A stretch of DNA of 33,888 nt from Actinomycetes bacterium. Its GTDB lineage: Bacteria > Actinomycetota > Thermoleophilia > Gaiellales > Gaiellaceae. The translations under genes and the position numbers were made by a program. The DNA lies in contig JAOPYY010000057.1 of assembly GCA_025964395.1 (NCBI GenBank), forward strand, positions 1 through 33,888, read 5' to 3'. Under the pieces are notes generated by a model. The model worked only from the letters and a program-made list of their open reading frames with translations. It had not been told where the DNA came from and did no database searches. Below are positions 1 through 7,843 of the stretch, piece after piece (within the stretch, counting starts at the first letter, position 1; the number at the start of each line of letters is the position of its first letter).

Positions 1-2
1 GG

Positions 3-353
3 ATCATCGAAGCGTGCGGCGGCGAGGCGATCGACTACCCCGCGAAGATCAAGTGCTGCGGGTTCCCGATCATCCAGGCGCGCGAGGAGACCGCGCTCGG
101 CGAGCTGATCCAGCCGATCGAGCAGGCGTACGAGGCCGGCGCCGACGCGATCGTCACGCCGTGCCCGCTCTGCCACCTTTCGCTCGACGCATGGCAGTCG
201 AAGCTGAAGAAGTCGACCGGCCGTGACTTCAAGATGCCGATTCTCCACCTCTCGCAGCTCGTCGGTGTTGCCGCCGGGCTCGAGGAGTCGGAGCTGAAGT
301 TCAAGCGGCACGTCGTCTCGGTCGACCCGGTCATCGAGAAGCTCCAGATCTGA
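3..353 (+). CDS. HdrB-like CCG-domain iron-sulfur protein, C-terminal part (5' end cut off)
   Basis: The window opens inside this gene; 116 codons remain before TGA. The visible piece has the cysteine-rich CCG signature: an early Cys in EACGG, then KCCGFP, then TPCPLCH. In heterodisulfide-reductase subunit B and related subunits (fumarate reductase/SdhC-like, LutA-like) this domain binds a non-cubane or [4Fe-4S] cluster and passes electrons to disulfide or quinone partners. The tail after the CxxC (about 50 residues) is normal for the family. Its stop codon overlaps the likely start of the next gene, so the two are probably co-transcribed. The upstream partner (HdrC/SdhB-like) would lie outside the window. 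Family assignment is firm; the actual electron partner cannot be told from here. Confidence 0.85.
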   Translation: MIEACGGEAIDYPAKIKCCGFPIIQAREETALGELIQPIEQAYEAGADAIVTPCPLCHLSLDAWQSKLKKSTGRDFKMPILHLSQLVGVAAGLEESELKFKRHVVSVDPVIEKLQI

Positions 354-1159
354 CCTTCCTGTTCTGGCTCGCGGGGCTCGTCGCGCTTGCGGCGATCGTC
401 GCTGCATACGGCTGGTTCGAGGCGGGGTGGGTGCGCCTCCGTGTGCGAGAGCTCACGCTGCCGGGACTGCCGCCCGAGCTCGACGGCCTGCGCATCGCGC
501 ACCTCTCGGACTTCCATCTGGGCGTGCCGTCGCGCGGACGACGTGCGGCGGAGCGCGCGGTCGACTGGGTGGCCGAGCGGCAGCCCGATCTCGTCGCGGT
601 CACCGGTGACCTGCTTTCGCGTCCGCGGGGCGAGGAGGAGCTGCTCGCGCTGCTCGCGAAGCTGCCGCACCCGTGCGTCGTGCTCGGCAACCACGACTAC
701 GCGATCTCGCGCGATCCGTTCTCGCGCCCGGTCGAGCTCGGACGCCTCGAGCACGGGACGCTGCTGCTCGACAACGCCGAGGTCGTGGACTGCCGCGGCA
801 AGCGCATCGAGCTGGCCGGGGTCGATCCGCGGTCGTGGCTCGAGAAGCGGCCCAGCAATTTCGAGGACCAGGGCGCGGATCTCCGGGTCCTCCTCTGCCA
901 TTTCCCGCGGGCCCTCGACACCGTGCCCGCGGGGCGCTGGGACCTGATCCTCGCCGGGCACCTGCATGCGGGGCAGATCGTGGTCCCATACGGCTTCGGC
1001 AAGCTCCTGCTCGCCCATCCCGGCGCCCGCTACCCCGAGGGCGTCTTCGTCCGGGAAGGGACGACGATGCACGTCTCACCCGGCTTGGGCACGACGTTTG
1101 TGCCGTTCAGATTCTTTGCCCGCCCCGAGGCCACCGAGCTCGTCCTACGATGTGGGTGA
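350..1159 (+). CDS. membrane-anchored metallophosphoesterase (YkuE-like)
   Basis: A calcineurin-like phosphoesterase: metal-binding blocks are HLSDFHLG, VTGDLL, LGNHDYA and AGHLHAGQ, in the family order. The first standard start is GTG at 431, but the frame is open further back, and codons 350-430 encode a hydrophobic stretch (FLFWLAGLVALAAIVAAYGW) that matches the N-terminal membrane anchor typical of this family. No ATG, GTG or TTG lies in that extension; CTG at 350, overlapping the upstream TGA, is the only plausible start, so I chose it. If only GTG 431 is used, the protein is a 242-aa soluble enzyme without its anchor. YkuE-type enzymes act on phosphodiesters or lipid-linked phosphates at the membrane; the substrate here is unknown. 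The next gene starts 1 nt after the stop. Confidence 0.83.
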   Translation: MTFLFWLAGLVALAAIVAAYGWFEAGWVRLRVRELTLPGLPPELDGLRIAHLSDFHLGVPSRGRRAAERAVDWVAERQPDLVAVTGDLLSRPRGEEELLALLAKLPHPCVVLGNHDYAISRDPFSRPVELGRLEHGTLLLDNAEVVDCRGKRIELAGVDPRSWLEKRPSNFEDQGADLRVLLCHFPRALDTVPAGRWDLILAGHLHAGQIVVPYGFGKLLLAHPGARYPEGVFVREGTTMHVSPGLGTTFVPFRFFARPEATELVLRCG

Positions 1160-1160
1160 C

Positions 1161-1427
1161 ATGGAGGGCCACAGCGTCATCTCGCCCGAGGTTCTCGCCC
1201 GCTACGCAGCCGACGCGGCGGCGGAGGTCCCGGGCGTGCACACGAAGCAGCGCCGCGGCGCGCGCGTCTCGGGCAACGAGATCGAAGTGCACGTCGTGAT
1301 CGACTACGGCGCCAACATCCCGGCCGTTGCGGCCGACGTGCAGCAACGTGTGATCGACTACCTCGCGCAGATGGCCGACATGCGGCCGTCGGTGGTGAAC
1401 GTGGTGGTCGACGACGTGATGAGGTAA
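1161..1427 (+). CDS. Asp23/Gls24 family envelope-associated protein
   Basis: 88 aa beginning MEGHSVISPEVLARY. The pattern (short N-terminal helix, then alternating strands such as EIEVHVVIDYGANIPAVAADVQ and a helix before VNVVVDDV) fits the Asp23/Gls24 family, small proteins that associate with the membrane or act in envelope stress in Gram-positives. I chose ATG 1161, directly after the upstream stop; a longer reading of the frame would run through the phosphoesterase gene and is not credible. The TAATG at its 3' end couples it to the GNAT-like gene. It most likely belongs to one four-gene transcript from before position 1 to 2050. Confidence 0.8.
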   Translation: MEGHSVISPEVLARYAADAAAEVPGVHTKQRRGARVSGNEIEVHVVIDYGANIPAVAADVQQRVIDYLAQMADMRPSVVNVVVDDVMR

Positions 1428-2050
1428 TGGCTCCGCGCCTGGCAGGACTGACGAAGCTCACGCTGGTCACGGCGCCGACCGTCTGTCACGAGTGCATCTG
1501 GTGGCAGACGCGCGGCAGGCGCGAGCTCGACAAGGACCGCTGGATGGAAAAGGTCGAGTTGGAGTTCGGCGCGTGGGGGACGGTCTACTACGACTCGGAC
1601 AACCGCGTGCTCGGGTCGATGCAGTACGGGCCGGCGGCCGCGTTCCCGCGTGCGTGGGAGCTGCCGGCGGGACCGCCGTCCGACGATGCGATCCTCGTCA
1701 CATGCGCGTACCTCGTCGACCAGTCGAGCCCGTGGGTGCTGCAGTCGCTCTTCCTCGCGGCGATCGGCGAGGCCCGCGACCGCGGCGCGTCGTCGGTCGA
1801 GGCGTTCTCGTACCGCTACCCGGAGGGCGAGTCGGCGTACGAGCGCTTCCGGGTGCACAAGACCGTGTTCCCGCAGGACTTCCTGGCCGATTTCGGCTTC
1901 GAAGTCGTGCGCGCCGCCGGCCGCGTCGGCCTGTCGCGCCTGGAGCTCGGCGGCCTGGTCCCGGTCGTCGAAGGCAAGCGCGAGAAAGTCCTACGCGTCG
2001 TCAAGGACGCGTTCCTGCCGGAACCGGTCCCGGCGCCACCGCAGCCCTAA
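1427..2050 (+). CDS. GNAT-like acetyltransferase with N-terminal CxxC
   Basis: 207 aa, ATG overlapping the stop of the Asp23 gene (TAATG). The N-terminus carries a CHEC motif (C20, C23) followed by WWQ, a layout I know from an actinobacterial GNAT-like family. The middle has YYDSDNRVLGSMQYGP, the beta-4/beta-5 strand region of a GNAT fold, then a helix-rich region (SLFLAAIGEARDRGASSVEAFSY) where the acetyl-CoA loop would be. The classic Q/RxxGxG/A acetyl-CoA loop is not clear, so catalytic activity is uncertain. Proline-rich C-terminus. It is the last gene before the palindrome array and converges on the isomerase-like gene. Confidence 0.7.
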   Translation: MAPRLAGLTKLTLVTAPTVCHECIWWQTRGRRELDKDRWMEKVELEFGAWGTVYYDSDNRVLGSMQYGPAAAFPRAWELPAGPPSDDAILVTCAYLVDQSSPWVLQSLFLAAIGEARDRGASSVEAFSYRYPEGESAYERFRVHKTVFPQDFLADFGFEVVRAAGRVGLSRLELGGLVPVVEGKREKVLRVVKDAFLPEPVPAPPQP

Positions 2051-2054
2051 GGCT

Positions 2055-2346
2055 GAATCAGGTTCGGGTCTGTGCGACCGCCCGTTGTTCTCAACCTGGT
2101 TCGCCTTTTAACCAGGTTGAAGAGTTTCTCGGTAGGCGGGCGGCAGTTCGAAACTCGCGAACCTGGTTAGAGAGCGAACCAGGTTCGGGGATAAGGGTGA
2201 ACCTGATTCGGTGTCAGCCGAACCAGATTCAAGGTCGAAACTCTCGAATCTGGTTCCCTGTCGGGAATCAGGTTCGGTCGGGTTGAGCTTCCTTGGCCCT
2301 CAACCTGGTTCGCCTTTTAACCAGGTTCAAACTGCGAACCTGGTTC
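2055..2346. repeat. array of twelve 11-bp near-palindromic units (GAAYCWGRTTC)
   Basis: Units start at 2055, 2092, 2110, 2159, 2176, 2199, 2220, 2246, 2265, 2301, 2319 and 2336. Each is close to its own reverse complement, so neighbours form hairpins: 2091-2101 with 2110-2120, 2158-2168 with 2177-2187, 2301-2310 with 2319-2328. A 29-nt block (2090-2118) recurs exactly at 2299-2327, including the CGCCTTTT loop. The array fills the gap between two convergent genes and covers the last codons and stop of the isomerase-like gene. I saw no further copy in the window. Roles of such arrays (bidirectional transcript ends, REP-like elements, protein-binding arrays) cannot be decided here. Confidence 0.9.
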
Positions 2347-3108
2347 GAACGCGCGCAGGCGTTCGAGCGAGTCGAGGAGTGCCTCGTCGGTGTCGAAGCC
2401 CGGCCCGCCGGAGATCGGCAGGCCGCCGATCTCGAGGATCACCGGTACGCCGTCGAGGCTACGCAGCGGCGAGAAGTCGACGGTGCCGCGGCCGAGCGGA
2501 AGGTGGTGGTTCGTCTCGGGGAGCGGCGTGTCCGACGCGTGCACGAGCGTGAACCTCTCGCGGAGCGCGAGGAAGCGCGCAGTGTGCTCGGGTCGCGTGT
2601 GGTTGACGTCCCAGACGAAGCCGAGCCCGGGTACCGCGTCGAGGAGCGCCTCGACATCGTCGGGCTCGACAAGCAGCCGGTGCCCCGGCGCGTTGTGCTC
2701 GCAGCCGAGAATCAGGCCAGCCGCCTCTGCGACGTCAACCGCCTCGGCGAAATCGTCGCGGAGGAGTGCAGCCGCCTCGCTCGGTCCGACCGGGTGGATG
2801 TGCACGCGGAGGACGCCGATCCCGTCGATCGCCGCCAGGTTCGCGCGCAGCGCCCGGGCGAGCGCGCCGCGCTCCCCGTCGTGCCGGACGAGCATCTCGA
2901 GCACCGGCTCGAGACCGATGTCGTCGAAGAGCGCGCCGAGCGTGACGGCGTCGATCCCGAGCTCGTCCTCGATCTCGCCGGCCCGATCGCTGCGGATCTG
3001 GAGCGTGTCGAAACCGGCGGCCGCGGCGAACCGCAGCTCCTGCTCGGGCGGCCGCCAGTTGCCTCCGGTGAGGCGGCCGAAGAACCGCCCCAACATGCCG
3101 ACGTCCAT
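2317..3108 (-). CDS. sugar phosphate isomerase/epimerase-like TIM-barrel protein
   Basis: 263 aa with xylose-isomerase-like TIM-barrel features: VHIHP (103-105), CEHN (E137), WDVNH (D167), LVHASD (H190) and LEIGG (E226) fit the metal-binding E/D/H/E set of the AP-endonuclease-2/IolE-like superfamily. Usual length is 260-290 aa. It starts 9 nt after the asd stop and is probably the third gene of the lysC-asd operon; a link to aspartate-family metabolism is not obvious. The last ten residues (FEPGSQFEPG) and the TAA stop are encoded by the palindrome array, so the natural end of the protein has been replaced or extended. The substrate is unknown. Confidence 0.8.
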   Translation of the reverse strand: MDVGMLGRFFGRLTGGNWRPPEQELRFAAAAGFDTLQIRSDRAGEIEDELGIDAVTLGALFDDIGLEPVLEMLVRHDGERGALARALRANLAAIDGIGVLRVHIHPVGPSEAAALLRDDFAEAVDVAEAAGLILGCEHNAPGHRLLVEPDDVEALLDAVPGLGFVWDVNHTRPEHTARFLALRERFTLVHASDTPLPETNHHLPLGRGTVDFSPLRSLDGVPVILEIGGLPISGGPGFDTDEALLDSLERLRAFEPGSQFEPG

Positions 3109-3117
3109 AGCCTCTAC

Positions 3118-4056
3118 TTACGCGGCGGCGCGTTCACGCTGCAGCACGAGCTCCGCGATCTGGATCGCGTTCAGCGCTGCGCCCTTGCGGAGGTTGTCGC
3201 TCGCGAGGAACAGCGCGAGGCCGTGCTCGACCGTCGGGTCGCGGCGGACGCGGCCGACGAGCACCTCGTCGATCCCCTTCGCCTTGCCGGGCGAGGGAAA
3301 GTCCTCGACGCGGACGGACGGCGCGCCGGCGAGCAGTTCGCGTGCACGGTCCGGCGAGAGGTCGTCCTCCGTCTCGATCCAGATCGCCTCCGCGTGGCCG
3401 ACCATTACCGGCACGCGGACACAGGTCGCCTGGATCGGCAGGTCGGGCAGCTCCATGATCTTCTGGGTCTCGAGGCGGAGCTTCTCCTCCTCCTCGAACT
3501 CGACGCCGTCGAAGCTCCAGTCCATGCGCAGGTCGTGCTCGTCCTGCGGCTCGTTGCGCAACCGCTCCATCGCCTGCGCGCCGGCGCCCGAGACCGACTG
3601 GTACGTCGCGACGCGCACGCGCACGAGCCCGGCGGCGTCGTGCAGCGGCTTCAGCGCGACGGTAAGCGGGATCGCGCAGCAATTCGGGTTGGCGAGGATG
3701 CCGTCGTGCTCGAGCGCGCGTCCGCCGTTCACCTCGGGGACGACGAGCGGGATGCCCGGCTCCAGCCGATACGCCGACGACTTGTCGACCGCGACCGCGC
3801 CGCCGCGAACGGCGTGGGGGACAAGCTCGCGCGATGCGCTCGTGCCGACGGAGAACAGGAACACGTCGACGTCGCCGCGCGAGAGCGCGTCCGGCGTCGC
3901 CTCCTCGATCGTCCACTCGCCGAGCTGCTTGCCGGCCGACCGCGCCGACGCGAAGATGCGCACGTTTTCGTACCCGCGGGCGCGGAGCAGGTCGAGCGTC
4001 ACCGTGCCGACGGCGCCGGTCGCACCGACCACGCCGATCGACGGCTGCTCAGCCAT
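3118..4056 (-). CDS. asd: aspartate-semialdehyde dehydrogenase
   Basis: Reduces aspartyl-phosphate to aspartate semialdehyde with NADPH, the branch point to lysine/DAP, threonine and methionine. 312 aa from ATG 4056 ([17 protein letters not shown]). The Rossmann glycine motif is at 8-16, the catalytic Cys is in ANPNCC (C126), the acid/base His in VPVMVGH (H221), and SVSGAG at 154-159 is the usual substrate loop. An in-frame upstream start at 4110 would add 18 low-complexity residues that overlap lysC and is unlikely. The start ATGGCTGA contains the lysC stop, so translation of the two is coupled. Confidence 0.95.
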   Translation of the reverse strand: MAEQPSIGVVGATGAVGTVTLDLLRARGYENVRIFASARSAGKQLGEWTIEEATPDALSRGDVDVFLFSVGTSASRELVPHAVRGGAVAVDKSSAYRLEPGIPLVVPEVNGGRALEHDGILANPNCCAIPLTVALKPLHDAAGLVRVRVATYQSVSGAGAQAMERLRNEPQDEHDLRMDWSFDGVEFEEEEKLRLETQKIMELPDLPIQATCVRVPVMVGHAEAIWIETEDDLSPDRARELLAGAPSVRVEDFPSPGKAKGIDEVLVGRVRRDPTVEHGLALFLASDNLRKGAALNAIQIAELVLQRERAAA

Positions 4057-5341
4057 TGACGCGCTCCTCCGCGAACGACTGGAAGCGCGCGTGAACGACC
4101 TCCACTGCACGCTCGACGTGTGCCGCGCTGATCACGCACGAGACGCGGATCGCCGACGTCGAGATGATCTCGATGTTGATGCCGGCCTCGGCGAGCGCGT
4201 CGAACATGTCGGCCGCGACACCGGGATGGCTCTTCATGCCGGCGCCGATCAGCGAGATCTTCGCCACGTTGGGATCGTGCTCGACGCGGCTCGCGCCGAG
4301 CTCGACGGAGAGCGCCTCGAGGATCGGGGTCGCGATCGAGACGTCGGTCTTCGGCAGGGTGAAGGAGATCGTCGCGGCGCCGTCCTGCGAGACGTTCTGG
4401 ACGATCATGTCGATGTTCACGCCGGCGTCGGCCAGGGCGCGGAAGACCTTGGCCGCGATGCCCGGGCGGTCGGGGACGCCGACGATCGAGACCTTCGCCT
4501 CCGAGGTGTCGTGCGTGACGCCGGAGATGATCGCCTTCTCGAGCATTGCCTTGTCCTCCTCGCCGATCCAGGTACCTTCGCCGTCCACGAACGTCGAGCG
4601 AACGCGGAGCTTCACACCGTAGCTGCGGGCGATCTCGATCGAGCGCGCCATCATCACGCCCGCGCCGGAGGACGCCATCTCGAGCATCTCCTCGTAGGTG
4701 ATGTACGGCAGCTTGAACGCGCCGGGCACGAGGCGAGGGTCGGCGGTGAAGACACCGGCGACGTCGGTGAAGATCTCGCACGCATCCGCGCCGAGTGCCG
4801 CCGCGAGCGCAACCGCTGTCGTGTCGGAGCCGCCGCGCCCGAGCGTCGTCACGTCCTGCGTGTCCGTCGACACACCCTGGAAGCCTGCGACCAGGACGAT
4901 CTTGTCCTGCTCGAGCGCCTCGTGGATCCGCGTCGCGCGCACCTCGACGATCTTCGCCTTCGTGTGCGAGCCGTCGGTGACGATGCCTGCCTGCGAGCCG
5001 GTGAGCGAGACGGCCTCGTGACCGAGATCGTGGATCGCCATCGCGCACAGCGCGTTCGAGATCCGCTCGCCGGTCGAGACGAGCATGTCGTACTCGCGCG
5101 GGTTCGGGCTGGGGGAGACCTCGAAGGCGAGCCGGATCAGCTCGTCGGTCGTCTTGCCCATCGCCGAGAGCACCGCGACGACCTTCGCGCCGGACTCACG
5201 GGCCTCGACGAGCCGCTCGGCGACGCGCTTCAGCTTGTCGGTGTCCCCGACCGATGTCCCCCCGAACTTCATGACCACGAGGCCGGGGGTGCGCTGCCGG
5301 GCCTGGACCGCGGGTATCGCTTCGAATTCGATAGTGGTCAT
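4049..5341 (-). CDS. lysC: aspartate kinase with two ACT domains
   Basis: Phosphorylates aspartate, the first step of the aspartate family. KFGGTS (25-30 from ATG 5341) is the ATP/aspartate-binding N-terminal motif; [24 protein letters not shown] and [13 protein letters not shown] are the kinase core. Two ACT regulatory domains follow (around [20 protein letters not shown] and [18 protein letters not shown]), so feedback control by lysine/threonine is expected. No Shine-Dalgarno precedes ATG 5341; TACACT lies exactly 7 nt upstream, the spacing of a leaderless transcript, and supports this start over a TTG at 5380. Only 20 bp separate it from the divergent membrane-protein gene. Confidence 0.95.
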   Translation of the reverse strand: MTTIEFEAIPAVQARQRTPGLVVMKFGGTSVGDTDKLKRVAERLVEARESGAKVVAVLSAMGKTTDELIRLAFEVSPSPNPREYDMLVSTGERISNALCAMAIHDLGHEAVSLTGSQAGIVTDGSHTKAKIVEVRATRIHEALEQDKIVLVAGFQGVSTDTQDVTTLGRGGSDTTAVALAAALGADACEIFTDVAGVFTADPRLVPGAFKLPYITYEEMLEMASSGAGVMMARSIEIARSYGVKLRVRSTFVDGEGTWIGEEDKAMLEKAIISGVTHDTSEAKVSIVGVPDRPGIAAKVFRALADAGVNIDMIVQNVSQDGAATISFTLPKTDVSIATPILEALSVELGASRVEHDPNVAKISLIGAGMKSHPGVAADMFDALAEAGINIEIISTSAIRVSCVISAAHVERAVEVVHARFQSFAEERVNG

Positions 5342-5361
5342 TTGCGACAGTGTAGGCAGCG

Positions 5362-5886
5362 ATGAAGCTCCGCCCGACAACGCTTCGGCAGTGGGTGATC
5401 AGCATCTTCGGGCTGATCGGCCTCGGCCTGTTCCCGTGGACGATCTGGCTGTCGGCCTCCCTGAAGTCCCACCACGCGACTCGCCACTGGGACCTTGCGT
5501 GGTCCGGGTTCGACTCGGCGCTTGCGCTTGCGTTCCTGCTCACCGCGTTCGCCGCCTGGCGCAAGTCACCGTGGGTCGGCGCGCTCGCCGCGGCGACCGG
5601 GACGCTCCTCCTCACAGACGCGTGGTTCGACATCGTCCTCGAGAGCCACTCGGACGAGCTGCGGAACGCGGTGTACCTCGCGGTCTTCGCCGAGCTCCCG
5701 CTCGCCGTGCTGTGCTTCTGGATTGCCTACCGGACGGAGCGCTTCCTCGCGCTGCTCGTCCAGCAGGCGCTACATCTCTCGCCGGCCGCTGAGCGCCCGG
5801 CCGAGAGTGACCTCGTCGGCGTACTCGAGGTCACCCCCGACGGGGAGCCCGCTGGCGAGGCGCGTGACCCGGACACGCCCACGTAG
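5362..5886 (+). CDS. small four-helix membrane protein, unknown function
   Basis: 174 aa. Four hydrophobic segments are visible: about 12-31 ([19 protein letters not shown]), 48-65, 70-88 and 103-122 ([18 protein letters not shown]). I do not recognise the family. Divergent from lysC with a 20-bp gap. The last 39 residues are hydrophilic and lie antisense to the conserved 3' end of recR (117-bp overlap), which suggests the original stop was lost and the reading frame extended into recR; the membrane part ends before the overlap. Existence as a gene is supported by the coherent helix pattern and codon bias; its job is unknown. Confidence 0.65.
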   Translation: MKLRPTTLRQWVISIFGLIGLGLFPWTIWLSASLKSHHATRHWDLAWSGFDSALALAFLLTAFAAWRKSPWVGALAAATGTLLLTDAWFDIVLESHSDELRNAVYLAVFAELPLAVLCFWIAYRTERFLALLVQQALHLSPAAERPAESDLVGVLEVTPDGEPAGEARDPDTPT

Positions 5887-6360
5887 CCGGTCGGCAAGGA
5901 AGCCCGCGGTCGCCTCGCCGGTCATATTCGGGTTCATCGCGAGCACGACCTCCGTGACGCCGTTCGCGTCCACGCGGCGGAACAGTTCGTCGATGCGGAG
6001 GTGGCTCGGCTCGACGCCGTCGAGCGGCGAGAGCGCGCCGCCGAGCACGTGGTAGAGGCCGCGGAACTCCGCCGTCCGCTCCAGGGAGACGACGTCGACC
6101 GGCTGCTCCACGACGCAGATCAGCGAGCGGTCACGGCGCCCGTCCGTGCAGATCCCGCACAGCTCTTCCTCGGTGAGATTGCCGCACTCCCGACAGAAGC
6201 GCACCCGCTCCTTCACCTCCTGCAGCGCGTTCGCGAGTGCGAGCGCCTCTTCCTTCGGCCGCTGGAGGATGTGGAACGCGAGCCGCTGCGCGGTCCGCTG
6301 GCCCACGCCGGGGAGCCGAGTCAGCTGCGCGACGAGGTTCTCGACGGAAGGGCTGAACAC
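5770..6360 (-). CDS. recR: recombination mediator protein RecR
   Basis: Works with RecF/RecO to load RecA at gaps. The helix-hairpin-helix (LPGVGQRTAQRLAFH), the zinc finger (CRECGNLTEEELCGIC) and the Toprim domain (ICVVEQP, then YHVLGGALSPLDGV, then EVVLAMNPNMTGEATA) are all present, with the conserved C-terminal [23 protein letters not shown]. Family proteins begin M-[YF]-[ST]-P; that places the start at GTG 6360 (VFSPSVENL), giving 196 aa. A TTG at 6381 would add seven residues. No good Shine-Dalgarno is seen for either. Usually next to dnaX-ybaB; here a CNB protein, a protease and a tiny lipoprotein gene sit between. Confidence 0.95.
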   Translation of the reverse strand: MFSPSVENLVAQLTRLPGVGQRTAQRLAFHILQRPKEEALALANALQEVKERVRFCRECGNLTEEELCGICTDGRRDRSLICVVEQPVDVVSLERTAEFRGLYHVLGGALSPLDGVEPSHLRIDELFRRVDANGVTEVVLAMNPNMTGEATAGFLADRLRGRVRVTRLASGLPVGGDLEYADEVTLGRALSGRREM

Positions 6361-6413
6361 CGTGCCATTGTGCCCGGCCAATCCGACGTGGCCCGTCTAG
6401 CCGTAGTCAAGGC

Positions 6414-6506
6414 ATGCCCCGCATTCGCATCACCCTGCTGCTCGCCCTCCTTGCCGCGCTGCCCGTGCTCCTGGCTGCTTGCGGCAAGGGCGGTGGCGGC
6501 TACTAG
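6414..6506 (+). CDS. tiny lipoprotein, 30 aa
   Basis: A short complete frame starting ATG at 6414: two arginines in the first five residues, a run of Leu/Ala/Val, then the lipobox LLAAC, then only GKGGGGY before TAG. This is a full type-II signal peptide with a mature part of about eight residues. It lies on the opposite strand to its neighbours recR and the HtrA-like gene, in a gap of about 140 bp. The upstream AAGG is only 1 nt from the ATG, a poor ribosome site. It may be a real micro-lipoprotein or the remnant of a longer one that lost its body; small lipoproteins of this form are often missed. Confidence 0.5.
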   Translation: MPRIRITLLLALLAALPVLLAACGKGGGGY

Positions 6507-6524
6507 ACCACCGCGTTCTCATAG

Positions 6525-7514
6525 CTAGGAAACCGGCAGCTCGCCGAGCCTTACGGTCAGGGTCGCCTTGCGTCGGCCGTGGATCGTCACCTTCACGGTG
6601 TCGCCGGGCTTGTGGCGCGCAAGCACCTGACCGAGCGCATCCAACGTCGGGGTGGGGGTGCCGTCGATCGAGACAATCACGTCACCCGGACGAAGGTGGG
6701 CTTTCGCGGCGCCGCTGTTCGCGTACACCTTCGTCACGAGGATCCCGCCCGAGGGGAGGGTGGCGGCACTGATCCCGATGAACGGGCGGTGTGAGTTGAT
6801 CACCTTGCCGTGGACGGCGATCTGGCCGGCGATGTCCTTGATGGTGTTGCTCGGGATCGCAAAACCGATGCCGGGCGCCAGGCCGCCGACCGGGCTTCCC
6901 GCGGCCAGGGTGTTCATGCCGACGACCTCGCTGTTCAGATCGACGAGCGCGCCGCCTGAGTTACCGGGGTTGATCGCAGCGCTTGTCTGCACCGTGTTCG
7001 CAAGGGTGGCGCCGGTCTCCTCGGTCTGCGTGCGGTCGAGCGCGCTGATGATCCCATCCGTGACGCTCGACGTCAGTCCGAGCGGGTTCCCGATCGCGAG
7101 CACGATCTGTCCCACCGCAAGCTTGCTCGAGTCGGCGAACGTCGCGGCCGGCGGCAGCGTCCCGGAGGTGACGTGGACGAGCGCGAGGTCGTCCGGCACG
7201 AACTTGCCGACGACATTCGCCGGATACACCTTGCCGGTCGAGACCGTGACGGTGACCTTCTTCGCGCTGCCGACGACGTGCGCGTTTGTGACAACGTCGC
7301 CCTTGCCGTCGAAGACGATGCCGGACCCGAGTCCTCCCGGTTGGCTGATCTGGACGACTTGCGGGGAGACCGTGCGCACGACACGCTCGTACCGCGCCTG
7401 CAGCGATTCTGCGCCACTGACCGCCTTCACGACCATCGTCGGCGGTTTGGCCGTCGAGGAACCGCAGGCTGTGACGACTGCCGCAGCGGCCACACAGACC
7501 AGGGCGACCCGCAT
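6525..7514 (-). CDS. HtrA/DegP-like trypsin-type serine protease, lipoprotein
   Basis: 329 aa. Type-II signal peptide with lipobox VTAC (C17), so probably anchored on the outer face of the membrane. Protease domain about 45-225 with catalytic H79 (TNAHVV), D109 (PDDLALV) and S186 (INPGNSGGAL). One PDZ domain about 240-325 (GGILVTKVYANSGAAKAHL, GDVIVSIDG). Such enzymes degrade or refold damaged envelope proteins; here the lipid anchor replaces the membrane helix seen in many actinobacterial HtrAs. Start ATG 7514 has a short-spaced GGAGAG. It begins 40 bp downstream of the CNB gene stop and may be read from the dnaX operon or its own promoter. Confidence 0.93.
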   Translation of the reverse strand: MRVALVCVAAAAVVTACGSSTAKPPTMVVKAVSGAESLQARYERVVRTVSPQVVQISQPGGLGSGIVFDGKGDVVTNAHVVGSAKKVTVTVSTGKVYPANVVGKFVPDDLALVHVTSGTLPPAATFADSSKLAVGQIVLAIGNPLGLTSSVTDGIISALDRTQTEETGATLANTVQTSAAINPGNSGGALVDLNSEVVGMNTLAAGSPVGGLAPGIGFAIPSNTIKDIAGQIAVHGKVINSHRPFIGISAATLPSGGILVTKVYANSGAAKAHLRPGDVIVSIDGTPTPTLDALGQVLARHKPGDTVKVTIHGRRKATLTVRLGELPVS

Positions 7515-7553
7515 GGCTCTCCGATCCCCGGCCCCTGCCGGGGTAAACGGCCT

Positions 7554-7841
7554 CTAGCCCGTAAGCGCCGCTTCGTACGCCGAGTGATCGACCGCGACGA
7601 GCCGCACCTCCGTCTTCGCGGTGACCCGGATGTCCTCCGAGCCGTCGAGCTTCTCCCATTGCCCGACGACGTTGCCGGCGCCGCGTTCGTACTCCTCGTC
7701 CCCCGTCTCGACGAGCAGCACGCCGTGGAGGATCAGGAACAGACCGCTCACCGGCTCGCCGGGCTCGACCAGCACGTGCCCCTCGGGGAGCTCGAGCTCG
7801 CTCCCGACGTCGAGGAGCTTCGCGACGAAGTTCTCGTCGAT
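7554..7841 (-). CDS. short cyclic-nucleotide-binding (CNB) domain protein, possible ATC start
   Basis: The frame encodes IDENFVAKLLDVGSELELP followed by the CNB core (HVLVEPGEPVSGLFLILHG, then EYERGAGNVVGQWEKLDG and VRLVAVD). The only standard start in frame is GTG 7775, which would cut off the first strands of the fold. A perfect Shine-Dalgarno AGGAG, overlapping the ybaB stop, sits 5 nt before the ATC codon at 7841, so I place the start there: 95 aa, complete beta-roll N-terminus. The phosphate-binding cassette is degenerate, so cAMP binding is doubtful. Fourth-type member of the dnaX-ybaB operon; role unknown. Confidence 0.7.
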   Translation of the reverse strand: MDENFVAKLLDVGSELELPEGHVLVEPGEPVSGLFLILHGVLLVETGDEEYERGAGNVVGQWEKLDGSEDIRVTAKTEVRLVAVDHSAYEAALTG

Positions 7842-7843
7842 GG

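Noticed and set aside
2055-2346. LexA/SOS boxes in the palindrome array
   Set aside because: The Gram-positive SOS box has GAAC and GTTC four bases apart; here the units have three bases between and vary at the inner positions.
2055-2346. CRISPR array
   Set aside because: Units are only 11 bp, alternate in orientation and have unequal short spacers; no cas gene is nearby.
2293-5365. Very long + strand open frames opposite lysC, asd and the isomerase-like gene
   Set aside because: They are antisense shadows of high-GC genes, rich in R/S/A, with no domain pattern.
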